Assembly (NCBI RefSeq): GCF_029023785.1
Contig: NZ_CP118956.1
Location: forward strand, 1 to 64,000
DNA from: Enterococcus faecium
GTDB lineage: Bacteria > Bacillota > Bacilli > Lactobacillales > Enterococcaceae
Direction of reading: 5' to 3'
Length of the DNA: 64,000 nt
The translations under genes and the position numbers were made by a program. Of this stretch, positions 8,258 to 17,924 are shown piece by piece (position 1 is the first letter of the stretch; each line of letters starts with the position of its first letter). The notes under the pieces were generated by a model. That model worked only from the letters and a program-made list of their open reading frames with translations. It was not told where the DNA came from and ran no database searches.

Positions 8258-9010
8258 ATGATTATCAGGAAGCCTAAGAAAAAGCGAATCATGGGTAAAT
8301 GGATCATTGCTTTCTGGTTACTTTCAGCTGTAGGTGTCTTACTTTTGATGCCTGCTGAAGCGAGCGTGGCGAAATACCAACAAAATCAGCAGATTGCCGC
8401 AATCGATCGAACAGGAACGGCAGCAGAAACGGATTCTTCTTTGGATGTTGCTAAGATTGAGTTAGGCGATCCTGTTGGTATTCTTACAATTCCAAGTATT
8501 TCTTTAAAACTACCAATTTATGACGGAACGTCCGACAAAATTTTAGAAAATGGTGTAGGTATTACGGAAGGAACTGGTGATATTACAGGAGGAAACGGTA
8601 AAAATCCTTTAATCGCAGGTCATAGTGGACTTTATAAAGATAATCTTTTTGATGATTTACCTTCAGTAAAAAAGGGAGAAAAGTTTTATATCAAAGTTGA
8701 TGGTGAGCAGCACGCTTATCAAATCGATCGGATTGAGGAAGTGCAAAAAGACGAACTACAAAGAAACTTTGTCACTTACTTAGAACCAAATCCCAATGAA
8801 GATCGAGTAACGCTAATGACATGTACGCCTAAGGGGATCAACACACACCGTTTTCTAGTGTATGGGAAGCGAGTAACCTTTACAAAATCAGAATTAAAAG
8901 ATGAAGAAAATAAGAAACAAAAATTATCTTGGACATGGCTTTTAGGAAGTACTGTTTTTCTTTCAGTCATGATCATTGGTTCGCTATTTGTTTATAAAAA
9001 GAAAAAATAA
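8258..9010 (+). CDS. Class C (pilin) sortase
   Basis: The 250-residue protein has membrane helices at both ends (about 14-31 and 224-245). Catalytic His122 (LIAGHSG), Cys189 (TLMTCTPKG) and Arg198 (NTHRFLVYGKR) match the class C signature TLxTCTPxxxNxxRLLVRG-like. It would link pilin subunits covalently. The usual DPW/DPF lid motif is not obvious; GDPVG at 70-74 is the nearest. It starts 14 bp after the pilin gene and the next gene follows by 15 bp, so one operon is likely. Confidence 0.92.
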   Translation: MIIRKPKKKRIMGKWIIAFWLLSAVGVLLLMPAEASVAKYQQNQQIAAIDRTGTAAETDSSLDVAKIELGDPVGILTIPSISLKLPIYDGTSDKILENGVGITEGTGDITGGNGKNPLIAGHSGLYKDNLFDDLPSVKKGEKFYIKVDGEQHAYQIDRIEEVQKDELQRNFVTYLEPNPNEDRVTLMTCTPKGINTHRFLVYGKRVTFTKSELKDEENKKQKLSWTWLLGSTVFLSVMIIGSLFVYKKKK

Positions 9011-9025
9011 AGGAGGGTAACCAAC

Positions 9026-9781
9026 ATGAGAAATAGAAAATGGCTATTTGTTTGTGCAGCCGCTCTTTTTTCTTTCACTGCCTACACACAGTTGACGTTT
9101 GCAGACAGACAAGAAAGCACGGATAGCACAGAACAAACAATCCAAACGTCAGATAGCAGCACGATTCAAAGCAGCGATGAAACCGTCGATTCGTCAACAG
9201 TTGATTCTTCAGAAGAACCTAAAATTGCTGAAGACGATCAAATAGTCAAACAGACCATTCACGTTCAAAAGATTATTTCTTCAGAACAATTAGACAACCA
9301 GGGGCATGAAAAACAAGAAGGAGTAAATGGCGCGAAGTTTTCTGTTTATGATGTATCGGACATTTTACAAAAGATGGATGTTAAGGATCTCACTACTGAC
9401 CAAATTGAATCCCAATTAAAAGATCGAGTGAAAAAACTATCCAGTGATCAATTGAAGCTAGTTTCTAATGGAGAAACAAAGACAATTGATCAACAAACAG
9501 GTGTCTTTGAATTCTCGGTAGAAGTACAGGCAAATCAGAAACAAGCTTATTATATTGTCAATGAATCAAGTCCTGAAAACATTTCTAATAGCGAGGATAT
9601 TTTGCTATTAACACCTGTTTCTGATAAAAACGGTGAATTCTTAAAGGATGTGTGGATCTATCCTAAATCAGAAGCTTCGCAACCTAAAGAAGAAGTAAAA
9701 AAAATCGTTTCTACTGGCGTAAAGAAAAACTTCTTTGAGAATTGTTGGGATTTTGTTACTCACTTGTTTTCTAGAGATTAA
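9026..9781 (+). CDS. Secreted pilin-like surface protein with atypical sorting end
   Basis: This 251-residue protein has a signal peptide (about 1-26), a Ser/Thr/Asp-rich linker (30-70) and a pilin-like domain ending in FLKDVWIYPKSE, a WxxxxYPK-type motif like that of the major pilin. The C-terminus has IVSTG rather than LPXTG and only a weak aromatic tail (FFENCWDFVTHLF) with no clear membrane helix. It may be a minor or base pilin that acts as a sortase acceptor, or a truncated pilin. Assignment to the pilus is by motif and position. Confidence 0.7.
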   Translation: MRNRKWLFVCAAALFSFTAYTQLTFADRQESTDSTEQTIQTSDSSTIQSSDETVDSSTVDSSEEPKIAEDDQIVKQTIHVQKIISSEQLDNQGHEKQEGVNGAKFSVYDVSDILQKMDVKDLTTDQIESQLKDRVKKLSSDQLKLVSNGETKTIDQQTGVFEFSVEVQANQKQAYYIVNESSPENISNSEDILLLTPVSDKNGEFLKDVWIYPKSEASQPKEEVKKIVSTGVKKNFFENCWDFVTHLFSRD

Positions 9782-9793
9782 GGAAGAAATAAA

Positions 9794-10054
9794 ATGAAAC
9801 TGATCAAATTATTATTATTCAATCTTTCTTGTTTAACCGCAGTCTTTTTGTACTGCGGTTTATTATTTTCTAAACTATCTATTTTGCCAAGCTACCAACT
9901 ATACCTAATGAGGATTTTAAACATACCAGCTGCTTCCATGCCGCTAGATATTATGGAAAAGCTCATTAGGAATCCATTATTTACTACGATCAATTTGATC
10001 GTTATTGTTGGAATTTCACTAGTCATTTATAAAAAAGAGGGGATGAAGGGATGA
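9794..10054 (+). CDS. Small two-helix membrane protein
   Basis: This 86-residue protein has two hydrophobic segments (about 4-28 and 62-80) and a charged C-terminus. It starts 12 bp after the pilin-like gene and overlaps the next gene by 4 bp (ATGA), so it is co-translated with the surface operon. No family is recognised. It may be an accessory factor for export or assembly of the adjacent surface proteins, which is inference from position only. Confidence 0.65.
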   Translation: MKLIKLLLFNLSCLTAVFLYCGLLFSKLSILPSYQLYLMRILNIPAASMPLDIMEKLIRNPLFTTINLIVIVGISLVIYKKEGMKG

Positions 10055-12141
10055 ATTTTAAACACTCGTGGACCAGACGGTTAAAATATGTTTTTCCCAT
10101 AATGATGATGTTAGGTACATTGTTTGGGTTAAAAACAGCCAATGTCTTTGCTGAAAAAGTTATTGTCGATCCGTCAAATCCAATCCAGAACGTAAAGAAT
10201 AATTTTATTATTCCAAAAGATGTTCCTAATGCAAAAACAAATATTACTGTAAACGGAGCGTCAAAAGTTTACAAATATCATGTTGATGCCAACAAAGGTG
10301 GTTTTACAGACGACTACGTAGGATTAGTGGAGGGAAACAAAAATATACGCTATCCTTCTTTCCAAAAAGAATACGGTGAAACAAACCTTGTTTTAGAAGG
10401 CGTAACAACCAACACCAAAGTCAATATTGACTATGGAAAAATCGGTACGTATAACGGGAAAAAAGTCAATATCAAGCTAGTTCTATCTAATATTCACTTA
10501 TACTCGGATACGTTGCCGTGGAATCTACTAGATAACAACTATACAAAAACTCATTTTCGAGACGATGGCTATAAAAATACGAATGGTGCAATGAGTAAAT
10601 CTAAAAAAAGAACAGTACTTTGGATCTCAGACAATCTTTTCTCAGGAATTGTTTACCATTCAACACAAATGAATGTGCAGCTAGTAGCCACATATGAGGA
10701 CGGTAGCCCCGTTCAATTTTCAGGAGATACATTTATCAGTTTTAACTCTTTGAACCCTGCAGGAGGAAAAAGCACGGATCTTAAAGGAGAATATGCCCAC
10801 TATGACAAAATGAATACGACAGATTGGTATGTCAGAAAAGATACGGTTCTTTCAGAATTTAAATCTTTCTACAACAATCTGAACGTGGTAGGTGGCCACC
10901 CAGGAGGAAGCTCTAAGCTGACACAAGCGGATAATGATTTCAATAATTTGCATGATAAATTAGGAGATCCGAAGTTTGGTCAAGGTACTGTGTCCTTTAA
11001 AATATCTGAAGCAAATCCGACGTTTGTGATTGGTTCTTCTAATGTTCAAACCTGGTTTACTTTATCTTCTGCGACAATCTTTAGTGTTGTTCCTGATCAA
11101 CCTGAAAAAACAGGGGTTGATAAAAATGGAAATAACGTGAACGATAAAATGTTGCAAGTAGGAGACACGATTCAATATCGAATCAAACAGAAGGTGAATC
11201 GATTAGGAGTGGATTTACTAGCGGTTTACGATCGATTTGAGTTAATCGATAATTTACCAAAAGAAGTAAATTACGTCGATGCACACGTTGAAAGTGGTAC
11301 AAATAAAAAATTCGATGTATCTGGTGAAGTGACCTATGACAAAACAAAACACCAGGTAAAATATGCAGCGAAAGCTAATACATTAAAAAATCGAATGAAG
11401 TATAACGGCGAAACTTACGAATTAGTGATCAATGTAAAAGTCAATGAATTGGCCAATCAAAATAGTGTAGCCAAAAATCAGGGAACGTCGATCATTAATA
11501 AAGTAGAAAAGGATACAAATATCATTACCGTTTATTTCCCTAAAATTCCAGTGAAAGAAGTACAACAAAATGGAAAAGATGTAAACGGACGAAATGACGG
11601 TAAGAAGGGTACGCCGACAGCTCCTTTAAACGCAGGATCTGAAGTACAATATCTAGTCACACAAAAATGGCACACAAAAGGCGTAGACGCTGCGTCAGAT
11701 CACTACAAACAATTTAGTATTCAAGATCCAATTGAAGCTCGTTTGACATATAAAGAAGGTTCTGCGCAAGTAATAGATAAGAGTAAAGGAAAAGATATTA
11801 CTTCTGAAGGCACACTAACCTATGATAGCAATTCAAGAACGCTGAAGTGGGAAGCTTCCGCTGACTTCTTAAGTAACAATCTTTTAGATGGACGAGAAAT
11901 TCAGCTGATATTTACAGCTAAAACTCCATTACAATCAGAAAAAAATATTGATAACCAAGCCGTAGTAGCAGTAGATAATGTTTCTAATAAAACAAATGTT
12001 GTGACAATTGGGGTTGATCCTAACTTGCCACAGGTCATTGTTCCTAAAACAGGTTCTACACATTTAGTAACGATTTCAGCGGTCAGCTTACTATTACTTG
12101 TGTTAGCAACTTTTAGTTATGCGGTTCTGAGATACATTTAA
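10051..12141 (+). CDS. Large LPXTG adhesin with repeated isopeptide-forming domains
   Basis: This 696-residue protein has a signal peptide ending near VFAEK (about 35), a long N-terminal region, and two related C-terminal domains. The two domains open with QVGDTIQYRIKQK (about 370) and NAGSEVQYLVTQK (about 530), the pattern of antigen I/II-like isopeptide-forming fimbrial domains. VPKTG, a membrane helix and a short tail close the protein. It is the likely tip adhesin of the pilus or a stand-alone wall adhesin that promotes contact between donor and recipient. Confidence 0.85.
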   Translation: MNFKHSWTRRLKYVFPIMMMLGTLFGLKTANVFAEKVIVDPSNPIQNVKNNFIIPKDVPNAKTNITVNGASKVYKYHVDANKGGFTDDYVGLVEGNKNIRYPSFQKEYGETNLVLEGVTTNTKVNIDYGKIGTYNGKKVNIKLVLSNIHLYSDTLPWNLLDNNYTKTHFRDDGYKNTNGAMSKSKKRTVLWISDNLFSGIVYHSTQMNVQLVATYEDGSPVQFSGDTFISFNSLNPAGGKSTDLKGEYAHYDKMNTTDWYVRKDTVLSEFKSFYNNLNVVGGHPGGSSKLTQADNDFNNLHDKLGDPKFGQGTVSFKISEANPTFVIGSSNVQTWFTLSSATIFSVVPDQPEKTGVDKNGNNVNDKMLQVGDTIQYRIKQKVNRLGVDLLAVYDRFELIDNLPKEVNYVDAHVESGTNKKFDVSGEVTYDKTKHQVKYAAKANTLKNRMKYNGETYELVINVKVNELANQNSVAKNQGTSIINKVEKDTNIITVYFPKIPVKEVQQNGKDVNGRNDGKKGTPTAPLNAGSEVQYLVTQKWHTKGVDAASDHYKQFSIQDPIEARLTYKEGSAQVIDKSKGKDITSEGTLTYDSNSRTLKWEASADFLSNNLLDGREIQLIFTAKTPLQSEKNIDNQAVVAVDNVSNKTNVVTIGVDPNLPQVIVPKTGSTHLVTISAVSLLLLVLATFSYAVLRYI

Positions 12142-12158
12142 AATAAAAAAACGAAAGA

Positions 12159-12632
12159 ATGAATAAAATGAAAAAGTTAATAATAGTAGTTACTTCCTTG
12201 ATTGCCATGATTGTTATTTTAGTCGGATGTAGTAATGAAAAAAATAAACAAACTAATCAAGATAATGGCGTATTGAAATCAGGAACTATGTGGAAAGAAG
12301 AAGTAGGTGGTCTTGTTTATAATTTGAAAATTATAGACGAGACTACCTGGGAATACTCTGAGAGTGTATGGCATCCAGATCCTGTACAAATAACAGTCAA
12401 GAGGCAAAAAGACTATAAAGGTTTAGAAAGATACAAAATAGTAGATTCAGCTGGTGTTAGGGAATTTATAAACAAATCTGATTCTTTATTTATTGTTGTT
12501 CCCTATGAGAAGAATGGCGTAAAAAAAATAATTTTTCTTGGATCTAGCAAGGATGAAAAGCGAACGAAAGAGAAATTGATTCACGATGGATCACAATCCA
12601 ATAAATATAAGTTACAAAAGACTAGCGAGTGA
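12159..12632 (+). CDS. Putative lipoprotein
   Basis: The 157-residue protein starts MNKMKKLIIVV and has a lipobox with VGCSNE (Cys about residue 24), so it should be lipid-anchored on the outer face of the membrane. The rest is charged with no recognised domain. It sits at the end of the surface operon; its stop codon lies inside a terminator hairpin. Surface-exclusion or mating-pair roles are known for plasmid lipoproteins, but nothing here proves that. Confidence 0.75.
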   Translation: MNKMKKLIIVVTSLIAMIVILVGCSNEKNKQTNQDNGVLKSGTMWKEEVGGLVYNLKIIDETTWEYSESVWHPDPVQITVKRQKDYKGLERYKIVDSAGVREFINKSDSLFIVVPYEKNGVKKIIFLGSSKDEKRTKEKLIHDGSQSNKYKLQKTSE

Positions 12633-12648
12633 TTGCTAGTCTTTTTAT
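12616..12648 (+). terminator. Terminator overlapping the lipoprotein stop codon
   Basis: AAAGACTAGC (12617-12626) pairs with GCTAGTCTTT (12635-12644), followed by T-rich sequence. The TGA stop (12630-12632) is in the loop. It separates the surface operon from the conjugation operon. Confidence 0.75.
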
Positions 12649-12670
12649 TTGTCCTGAAGGAGGAATCACA

Positions 12671-12871
12671 GTGGCAAAAGCTAAAACGCCATTTGAAAAA
12701 GCCGCGTCTAAAATCTTAGAACGCCGCGGTGTATCTGAAACACAGTGGAAACAAGAAGTCCTTGAAAAAGCACAATTTGACCTATTACGGGGAAAAGACA
12801 AGGACTTAGAAGGATATATCTATCAACGTGAACGTGAAAAGCTTGTTTTCGATGAAATTATTAAACACTAA
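12671..12871 (+). CDS. Small hypothetical protein of the transfer operon
   Basis: I start the gene at GTG 12671, behind GAAGGAGGAATC, giving 66 residues, rather than at an upstream ATG inside the terminator. The product is highly charged and helical, with no membrane segment. It directly precedes the VirB2-like gene and is probably co-transcribed with it. Function is unknown. Confidence 0.65.
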   Translation: MAKAKTPFEKAASKILERRGVSETQWKQEVLEKAQFDLLRGKDKDLEGYIYQREREKLVFDEIIKH

Positions 12872-12888
12872 AAGGAGCGAACAATTTT

Positions 12889-13191
12889 ATGTTTGAATCA
12901 ATTACAATGAATTTTTTAACACAACCGAAAGTAGTAGCTGCGGTTGATATTTTTAGAGCATTACAAACTGCCGCAACTAGTTTAAAAAACAATCTGATGA
13001 TTTTTGCTGCTGCTGCGGCCGTTGCTTCCATTGTTATTGGGGGTCTTTTCTTCCTATTTGGACGAAGAGGAGCTGAAAATGGGAAGATGCACGTAGGCTA
13101 TGTATTGATGGGGGTAGGAGTTATTTTAGCAGCAGCTTCTATTGTGGTTTCGTTATTTGGATTGTTTGGACAAACACCTCAAGGATTATAA
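12889..13191 (+). CDS. VirB2/PrgF-like small membrane protein
   Basis: This 100-residue protein has two hydrophobic segments (about 35-58 and 68-92) joined by a short basic loop (GRRGAENGK), with an amphipathic N-terminus. That topology and its place at the head of the operon match VirB2-type or PrgF-like small subunits of Gram-positive conjugation systems. There is no recognisable signal peptide. It may form part of the membrane channel. Confidence 0.6.
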   Translation: MFESITMNFLTQPKVVAAVDIFRALQTAATSLKNNLMIFAAAAAVASIVIGGLFFLFGRRGAENGKMHVGYVLMGVGVILAAASIVVSLFGLFGQTPQGL

Positions 13192-13205
13192 GAAAGTAAA
13201 AAAGT

Positions 13206-13245
13206 AGGAGTAAGAAGTAGTCGATACTTTTTACTCCTTTTTTAT
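13206..13245 (+). terminator. Hairpin/attenuator between transfer genes
   Basis: AGGAGTAA (13206-13213) pairs with TTACTCCT (13231-13238), with an inner AGTA/TACT pair, followed by T6. It lies just upstream of the ribosome site at about 13251. It could reduce read-through into the downstream operon. Confidence 0.6.
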
Positions 13246-13260
13246 GAAAGGAGAATACTC

Positions 13261-15315
13261 ATGTACTTTACGATTGCAGGCAATACCAAAACAGATAAAG
13301 AGTTAATTAAAAAAGCAACGAAGGAAGTAGGAAAGCGGACTTCTTTTTTACCGAAAACAATTAAATATTCTGTCATTGAAACGGAAGAACAGCTACATGT
13401 GTTAGGGAAAGTACTGGAACACGAAAGTCGATCTTCTGTTAAGTTGACTCTCACGTTACATGACACAGAAGGAAAAATAGAGAAAGCTGGTACAGAATAC
13501 GTTTTTGGCCCGCTGGATTATCAAATTTCAGAAGGTTTCTATCCTACATTGATGGATTTAATCCGCCTTGATGTGTTTAAAGAAACGGATGAAACTATGA
13601 GTGTGGAAGAGTCTTATCGAAACGAAAAACTTTTACAAGTTTTAGAAGAAGAGTTAGAGAGCGACCAAAGAAAAGTGAATCAAGTGAGTGAAGTCGAAGT
13701 AAATGAAGAAGTACCATGGGAACGACCAATCTTTCCAAAGAAGGAGTCAAAAGAAAAAGAGACAGTCTATGTTGACGAACAAGCTGATATTCCGACTCAG
13801 AAATCGATATTTGAGGAAGAGAACGATGTGATGGGTCAATTGGAGGTAGATCCCTTTGAAGAAACAATGGAGGATGAAGAGACGGCCGAAGTAGAAGTTG
13901 ATCCAGTTGAAGCTAATGAAGAGTCAATATGGACTGAAGGGGATTCTCAGGAATATATTGAACCACTTATCAGTGAAGAAGTAGAGAAAAACGAAACAGA
14001 GATACAAAAGGCAACTGTATTTGATTATATTTTGGATCAATATCCGCCAGAGCATGAATGGATGAAAGAAAAAAACAAATTATTTTTAAATGGGCTTTAT
14101 TCGAAATATCAATTACCCCAAACCTATCAAGCATTTTTAGAGAGTAAAGAAGAATTAATCTCACAGGGTAAAGGCACACTTTTAGAACAGTTAGAGTCTG
14201 TCCAATCAACAAATTGGCATGAGCTTGCACAAGAAGATTTATTAGCCACCTTTGAAGAACGTCAACAAGAAACAGATCAAGAAATTAATGAGTATGCGAC
14301 GGAACAGTCGTCTAATTGGGAGAAAGCAAAAGAGGAACTAAATAAAGAAAAACAGCGAGTGATTGAAGAAGAAGTACAAAAAATTAAAGAGCGATACGAA
14401 AAGAAACGCGACAATGCGTATTCCTTGTGTGTAGAAAAGATCAATAATTTTACTCAGACGAATCAAGAAGCGTTATCGAAAGAAAAAGAAAACTTGTTAA
14501 AAGAACGTATAAGAGAACGAAAAGAAGAATTTTATCAAGGTTTGCGTACAGATAAGCTAAAGATTAGCAAAGAATTAAATGAGCAACTGAATAAGCTATA
14601 TCAAACAACGACTGAAGTTCTTATGGAAAAACACGAGCAGATCCAGCAAGAATTACAAGTACAAATTCCAAAATGGAAAAAAGAGTATGAAATTCAACAA
14701 CGAGAATTGAAAGAACAAGAAGAAAAACAACGGCAAAAAGAAAAAGAGCGCGAACAATTAGAATTAAAAAAACGTGAACAGGATCTTGCGGAACAAAAAA
14801 TGGCGATAGAAAAACAACGGTTAGAGCAAGAAAAGGAAAAAGAAGCAGCTGCTCGTAAGGAACGTCAAGAACAAATGGATACATTGCGACAAGCACAGTT
14901 AAATTATCTAGCACAACCTCAACCAGTAGCTGCTGTTCAAACGCCAGTGAACAACCAAGCAAATTTAACTCCTTCACCACAGCGTTCCTTTAACGGATGG
15001 ATGGTGGGATGTATTGCAAGTTTAAGCTTGCTTCTAGGTGGAGGAACAGTATTTGCTTTTAATCATATCAATCAATCTTCACAGGCTGATTCTGTGGCCA
15101 CAACGACGTCAATCAAGGAAGAAGCCCAAGAACAAGCAAGAAAAGAGTATGAACAACAATTAGAAGAATTATTGAATCATACCAATCAGTCAACAACAGA
15201 GTCAAGTATGGAAAATAGCAAAGAGAGTGATCCTAGTAAGGCTAAAGAAGGATCAAGCGATTCAACTGTACAATCAAACACTTCCGAAAGTTCAGAATCA
15301 AATGAGGTGAAATAA
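13261..15315 (+). CDS. Long coiled-coil membrane-anchored transfer protein
   Basis: This 684-residue protein has an N-terminal globular part (1-125), an acidic region (130-245), a long Glu/Lys/Gln-rich coiled coil (about 340-560), one membrane helix (about 582-600) and a short Ser-rich acidic tail. No enzyme motif is seen. It overlaps the start of virD4 by one base, so the two are tightly coupled. A scaffold linking the cytoplasmic coupling protein to the membrane complex is plausible but is inference. Confidence 0.75.
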   Translation: MYFTIAGNTKTDKELIKKATKEVGKRTSFLPKTIKYSVIETEEQLHVLGKVLEHESRSSVKLTLTLHDTEGKIEKAGTEYVFGPLDYQISEGFYPTLMDLIRLDVFKETDETMSVEESYRNEKLLQVLEEELESDQRKVNQVSEVEVNEEVPWERPIFPKKESKEKETVYVDEQADIPTQKSIFEEENDVMGQLEVDPFEETMEDEETAEVEVDPVEANEESIWTEGDSQEYIEPLISEEVEKNETEIQKATVFDYILDQYPPEHEWMKEKNKLFLNGLYSKYQLPQTYQAFLESKEELISQGKGTLLEQLESVQSTNWHELAQEDLLATFEERQQETDQEINEYATEQSSNWEKAKEELNKEKQRVIEEEVQKIKERYEKKRDNAYSLCVEKINNFTQTNQEALSKEKENLLKERIRERKEEFYQGLRTDKLKISKELNEQLNKLYQTTTEVLMEKHEQIQQELQVQIPKWKKEYEIQQRELKEQEEKQRQKEKEREQLELKKREQDLAEQKMAIEKQRLEQEKEKEAAARKERQEQMDTLRQAQLNYLAQPQPVAAVQTPVNNQANLTPSPQRSFNGWMVGCIASLSLLLGGGTVFAFNHINQSSQADSVATTTSIKEEAQEQARKEYEQQLEELLNHTNQSTTESSMENSKESDPSKAKEGSSDSTVQSNTSESSESNEVK

Positions 15316-17924
15316 TGCGTGTTAGAGAAACAACGAGACGAAAAGACAAACGATTCAATTTAGAAAAGAATAGGTATCTTTCTCATTTCTATCGCTATAC
15401 TCCTTCAGGAGAAGAGCTACCAGAAAAACATGACAAACGTATTTCTCAAAAGATTTTTTATAGTGGCTTAGCTTATCTTCCTTTAAACTATGTTGTTACA
15501 AGAATACCAGAAGCATTTCATCGATTTGAGATTATTCCAGGAAGTTTACAAGGAGTGAATATTTTTCAGTTACAAGAAATGCCGCAGTTATTCCATTTTG
15601 ATTCAACTGGTTTTTGGAATCCTTTGACCCCAACAACAAGTTTAGGCACACGTTTAGTTGTTTCTACGATTTGTGTTGTTCCAGCTGTACTTATGGGATT
15701 GAAAATGGACATGTGGTTTCGTCCTCTAGCAGATGGGCAAAAAGGAGATAACCGATTAAAAACGTTAAAGGAAATCCAACAAATTTATCCGCAAATACCA
15801 GAATCAAAGGGAGGTTTTCCTGGTTATGGCGGAATACCAATTACTCATTATAAAAAGTACTGGTATATTCAGACGGATACAGTAAATACTTGTATTGTTG
15901 GTACTTCCCGTTCAGGGAAAGGACAGATAGAAGTTTTAGCAACCATTGACAATTTGTCTCGTGCAGAAAGACAAAGTTCAATGGTTGTTAATGATCCAAA
16001 AACAGAATTATATGTTGCTAGTAAAGATGAACTAGAAGCTAGAGGGTATGATGTGTATGCATTTAATATCACCGATCCACTGCAATCAATGAGTGATAAT
16101 CCATTGGCACTCATCGTGAAATACTGGAAGCGAGGAGACATAGATACTGCAACGCAGTTAACCAATACTTTTACGAATACGATTTATTATGATGCCAATG
16201 CTTCAGACAACAAATACTTTAACGAAAATGCGCAGAAAGCTGTAAATGCGCTTATTTTTGCGTTGTTAGAACAAGCCGATCAAACAGGGGATTACTCCAA
16301 ATTAACACCCAATAATCTTGTTGAGCTTCTTTCTGAAATTGGCGGTTTTAATTATCAAGATCCTGAGAATGATTACAAACAACTCAATGCCTTAGATGAA
16401 TTCATGAATCAGTTACCACCTGGAAACATAGCAAAAAAACAATATGGGGCAACAAAAATTGGTTCTGATAAAGCAAAAGGGAATATTTTATCGACGGCAA
16501 TCACAGGATTGAATCCATTTACCCTAACGAAAATTGCGAAAATGACTTCTCAATCAACCATTGATTATAAGTCCATTGGTTTTCCGAAGTATTTGGATCT
16601 CAAACTACACGAGAGTCTGTTAAATCAGCGAATTGTTGTAGAGTTTTATCATCAAGGAAAAAAATTTCATGAGGAACGTGTCAAAGTAGGTTATAGAGGT
16701 TTTTGTGAAATCAACTTTGATTGTCATTTAGAGCAGGGAGATCATGTTTGCTTAAAATACGATCATCAAGGAAAAGAATATGTTGCTTGGTATGAGTTTT
16801 CTCAAAGAGTATTGAAAGACGAAGAGGGAAATATCGTTTATCGAAAAAAACGAGGAGAAACCCATTTACCAGAATTAGAAAAAGAAGCTGTTCTAACATT
16901 AGATGAGGATAAAAGTAACTTATTAGTAGAGTCTATTCGGATGCACTATACCGATAAACCAATGGCTATTTTTATGCTCACACCTGATTATGATCCATCT
17001 AACCATATCATTGTTAGTATTTTTCTTAGTCAGTTGTATAAAGAATTATCTACGCAATGTGTTAAGACTAAAGGAGATAAATGTCACCGTAGGATTCATT
17101 TTATTTTAGATGAATTTGGGAATATGCCACCAATGGATAATATGGAAGGAATCATGACAGTCACAGCTGGTAGAAACATGTTGTGGGATCTGTTTATTCA
17201 ATCCTATCAGCAACTTTATGCGAAGTATGGGGAACAAAACGCAGCGATTATCAAAGAAAATTGTCAGACACATATTTATATTATGTCGACAGACGATAAT
17301 ACCATCGAAGAATTTTCCAAAAAAGTGGGGAATAAGACGGTTGAACAAGAGAACAGTACCACCAATTCATTAGGTATGAATACTCATATCAATCGCAATG
17401 TTGATTCAGATCGTAACTTAACTCCTGAAAGAATTTCTACTTTTTTAGAAGGTGAAACGATTGTACTCGCTCCTTTAAAACGACGAGATTTGAAGGGTCA
17501 TAAAATACGGCCGTATCCTATTTTTAATCATGGGGAAACGAATCTTCCTTATGCTTATCAATATATTGAAGATTTCAATCCATCGTGGGATATCAATGAT
17601 ATAGACATACATTGTACACATGCGGACTTGGATCTTAAGGCTTTACAAATTGATTACGATTATTTTCTACCTGATATCTATGCACGTCGACTTTATCACA
17701 ATATGCACGATCAAATAGAAGAGGAAGCTAAAGAAAACATTTTTATTAAAATCGTTCAATCTTTAGACAACTCAACGGCACAAAAGTTACTTATTCAATT
17801 TTATGAAGAGAAGCAAATAGATCGTTTGCAAGAATACCTTGAAAAATTGCATCAAAATGAAGAAATTACAGAGGTTATAAGGAAACGACTTTTGCTAGAA
17901 GCTGAAAAGGCGGTGAAAGAATGA
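15315..17924 (+). CDS. VirD4-type coupling protein (TraG/TcpA family)
   Basis: The 869-residue ATPase has two N-terminal hydrophobic segments (about 47-63 and 112-130), Walker A GTSRSGKGQ (196-204), Walker B ILDEFGNMPP (near 595-604) and the TraG-like motif of SYQQLYAKYGEQNA. It brings relaxase-bound DNA to the secretion channel at the inner membrane. A stretch at about 420-520 looks beta-rich and interrupts the nucleotide-binding core. It overlaps virB6-like by 4 bp. Confidence 0.93.
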   Translation: MRVRETTRRKDKRFNLEKNRYLSHFYRYTPSGEELPEKHDKRISQKIFYSGLAYLPLNYVVTRIPEAFHRFEIIPGSLQGVNIFQLQEMPQLFHFDSTGFWNPLTPTTSLGTRLVVSTICVVPAVLMGLKMDMWFRPLADGQKGDNRLKTLKEIQQIYPQIPESKGGFPGYGGIPITHYKKYWYIQTDTVNTCIVGTSRSGKGQIEVLATIDNLSRAERQSSMVVNDPKTELYVASKDELEARGYDVYAFNITDPLQSMSDNPLALIVKYWKRGDIDTATQLTNTFTNTIYYDANASDNKYFNENAQKAVNALIFALLEQADQTGDYSKLTPNNLVELLSEIGGFNYQDPENDYKQLNALDEFMNQLPPGNIAKKQYGATKIGSDKAKGNILSTAITGLNPFTLTKIAKMTSQSTIDYKSIGFPKYLDLKLHESLLNQRIVVEFYHQGKKFHEERVKVGYRGFCEINFDCHLEQGDHVCLKYDHQGKEYVAWYEFSQRVLKDEEGNIVYRKKRGETHLPELEKEAVLTLDEDKSNLLVESIRMHYTDKPMAIFMLTPDYDPSNHIIVSIFLSQLYKELSTQCVKTKGDKCHRRIHFILDEFGNMPPMDNMEGIMTVTAGRNMLWDLFIQSYQQLYAKYGEQNAAIIKENCQTHIYIMSTDDNTIEEFSKKVGNKTVEQENSTTNSLGMNTHINRNVDSDRNLTPERISTFLEGETIVLAPLKRRDLKGHKIRPYPIFNHGETNLPYAYQYIEDFNPSWDINDIDIHCTHADLDLKALQIDYDYFLPDIYARRLYHNMHDQIEEEAKENIFIKIVQSLDNSTAQKLLIQFYEEKQIDRLQEYLEKLHQNEEITEVIRKRLLLEAEKAVKE

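Noticed and set aside
14621..14980. Minus-strand ORF of 119 codons
   Set aside because: It is a shadow of the coiled-coil gene on the plus strand, caused by biased Glu/Lys/Gln codons.
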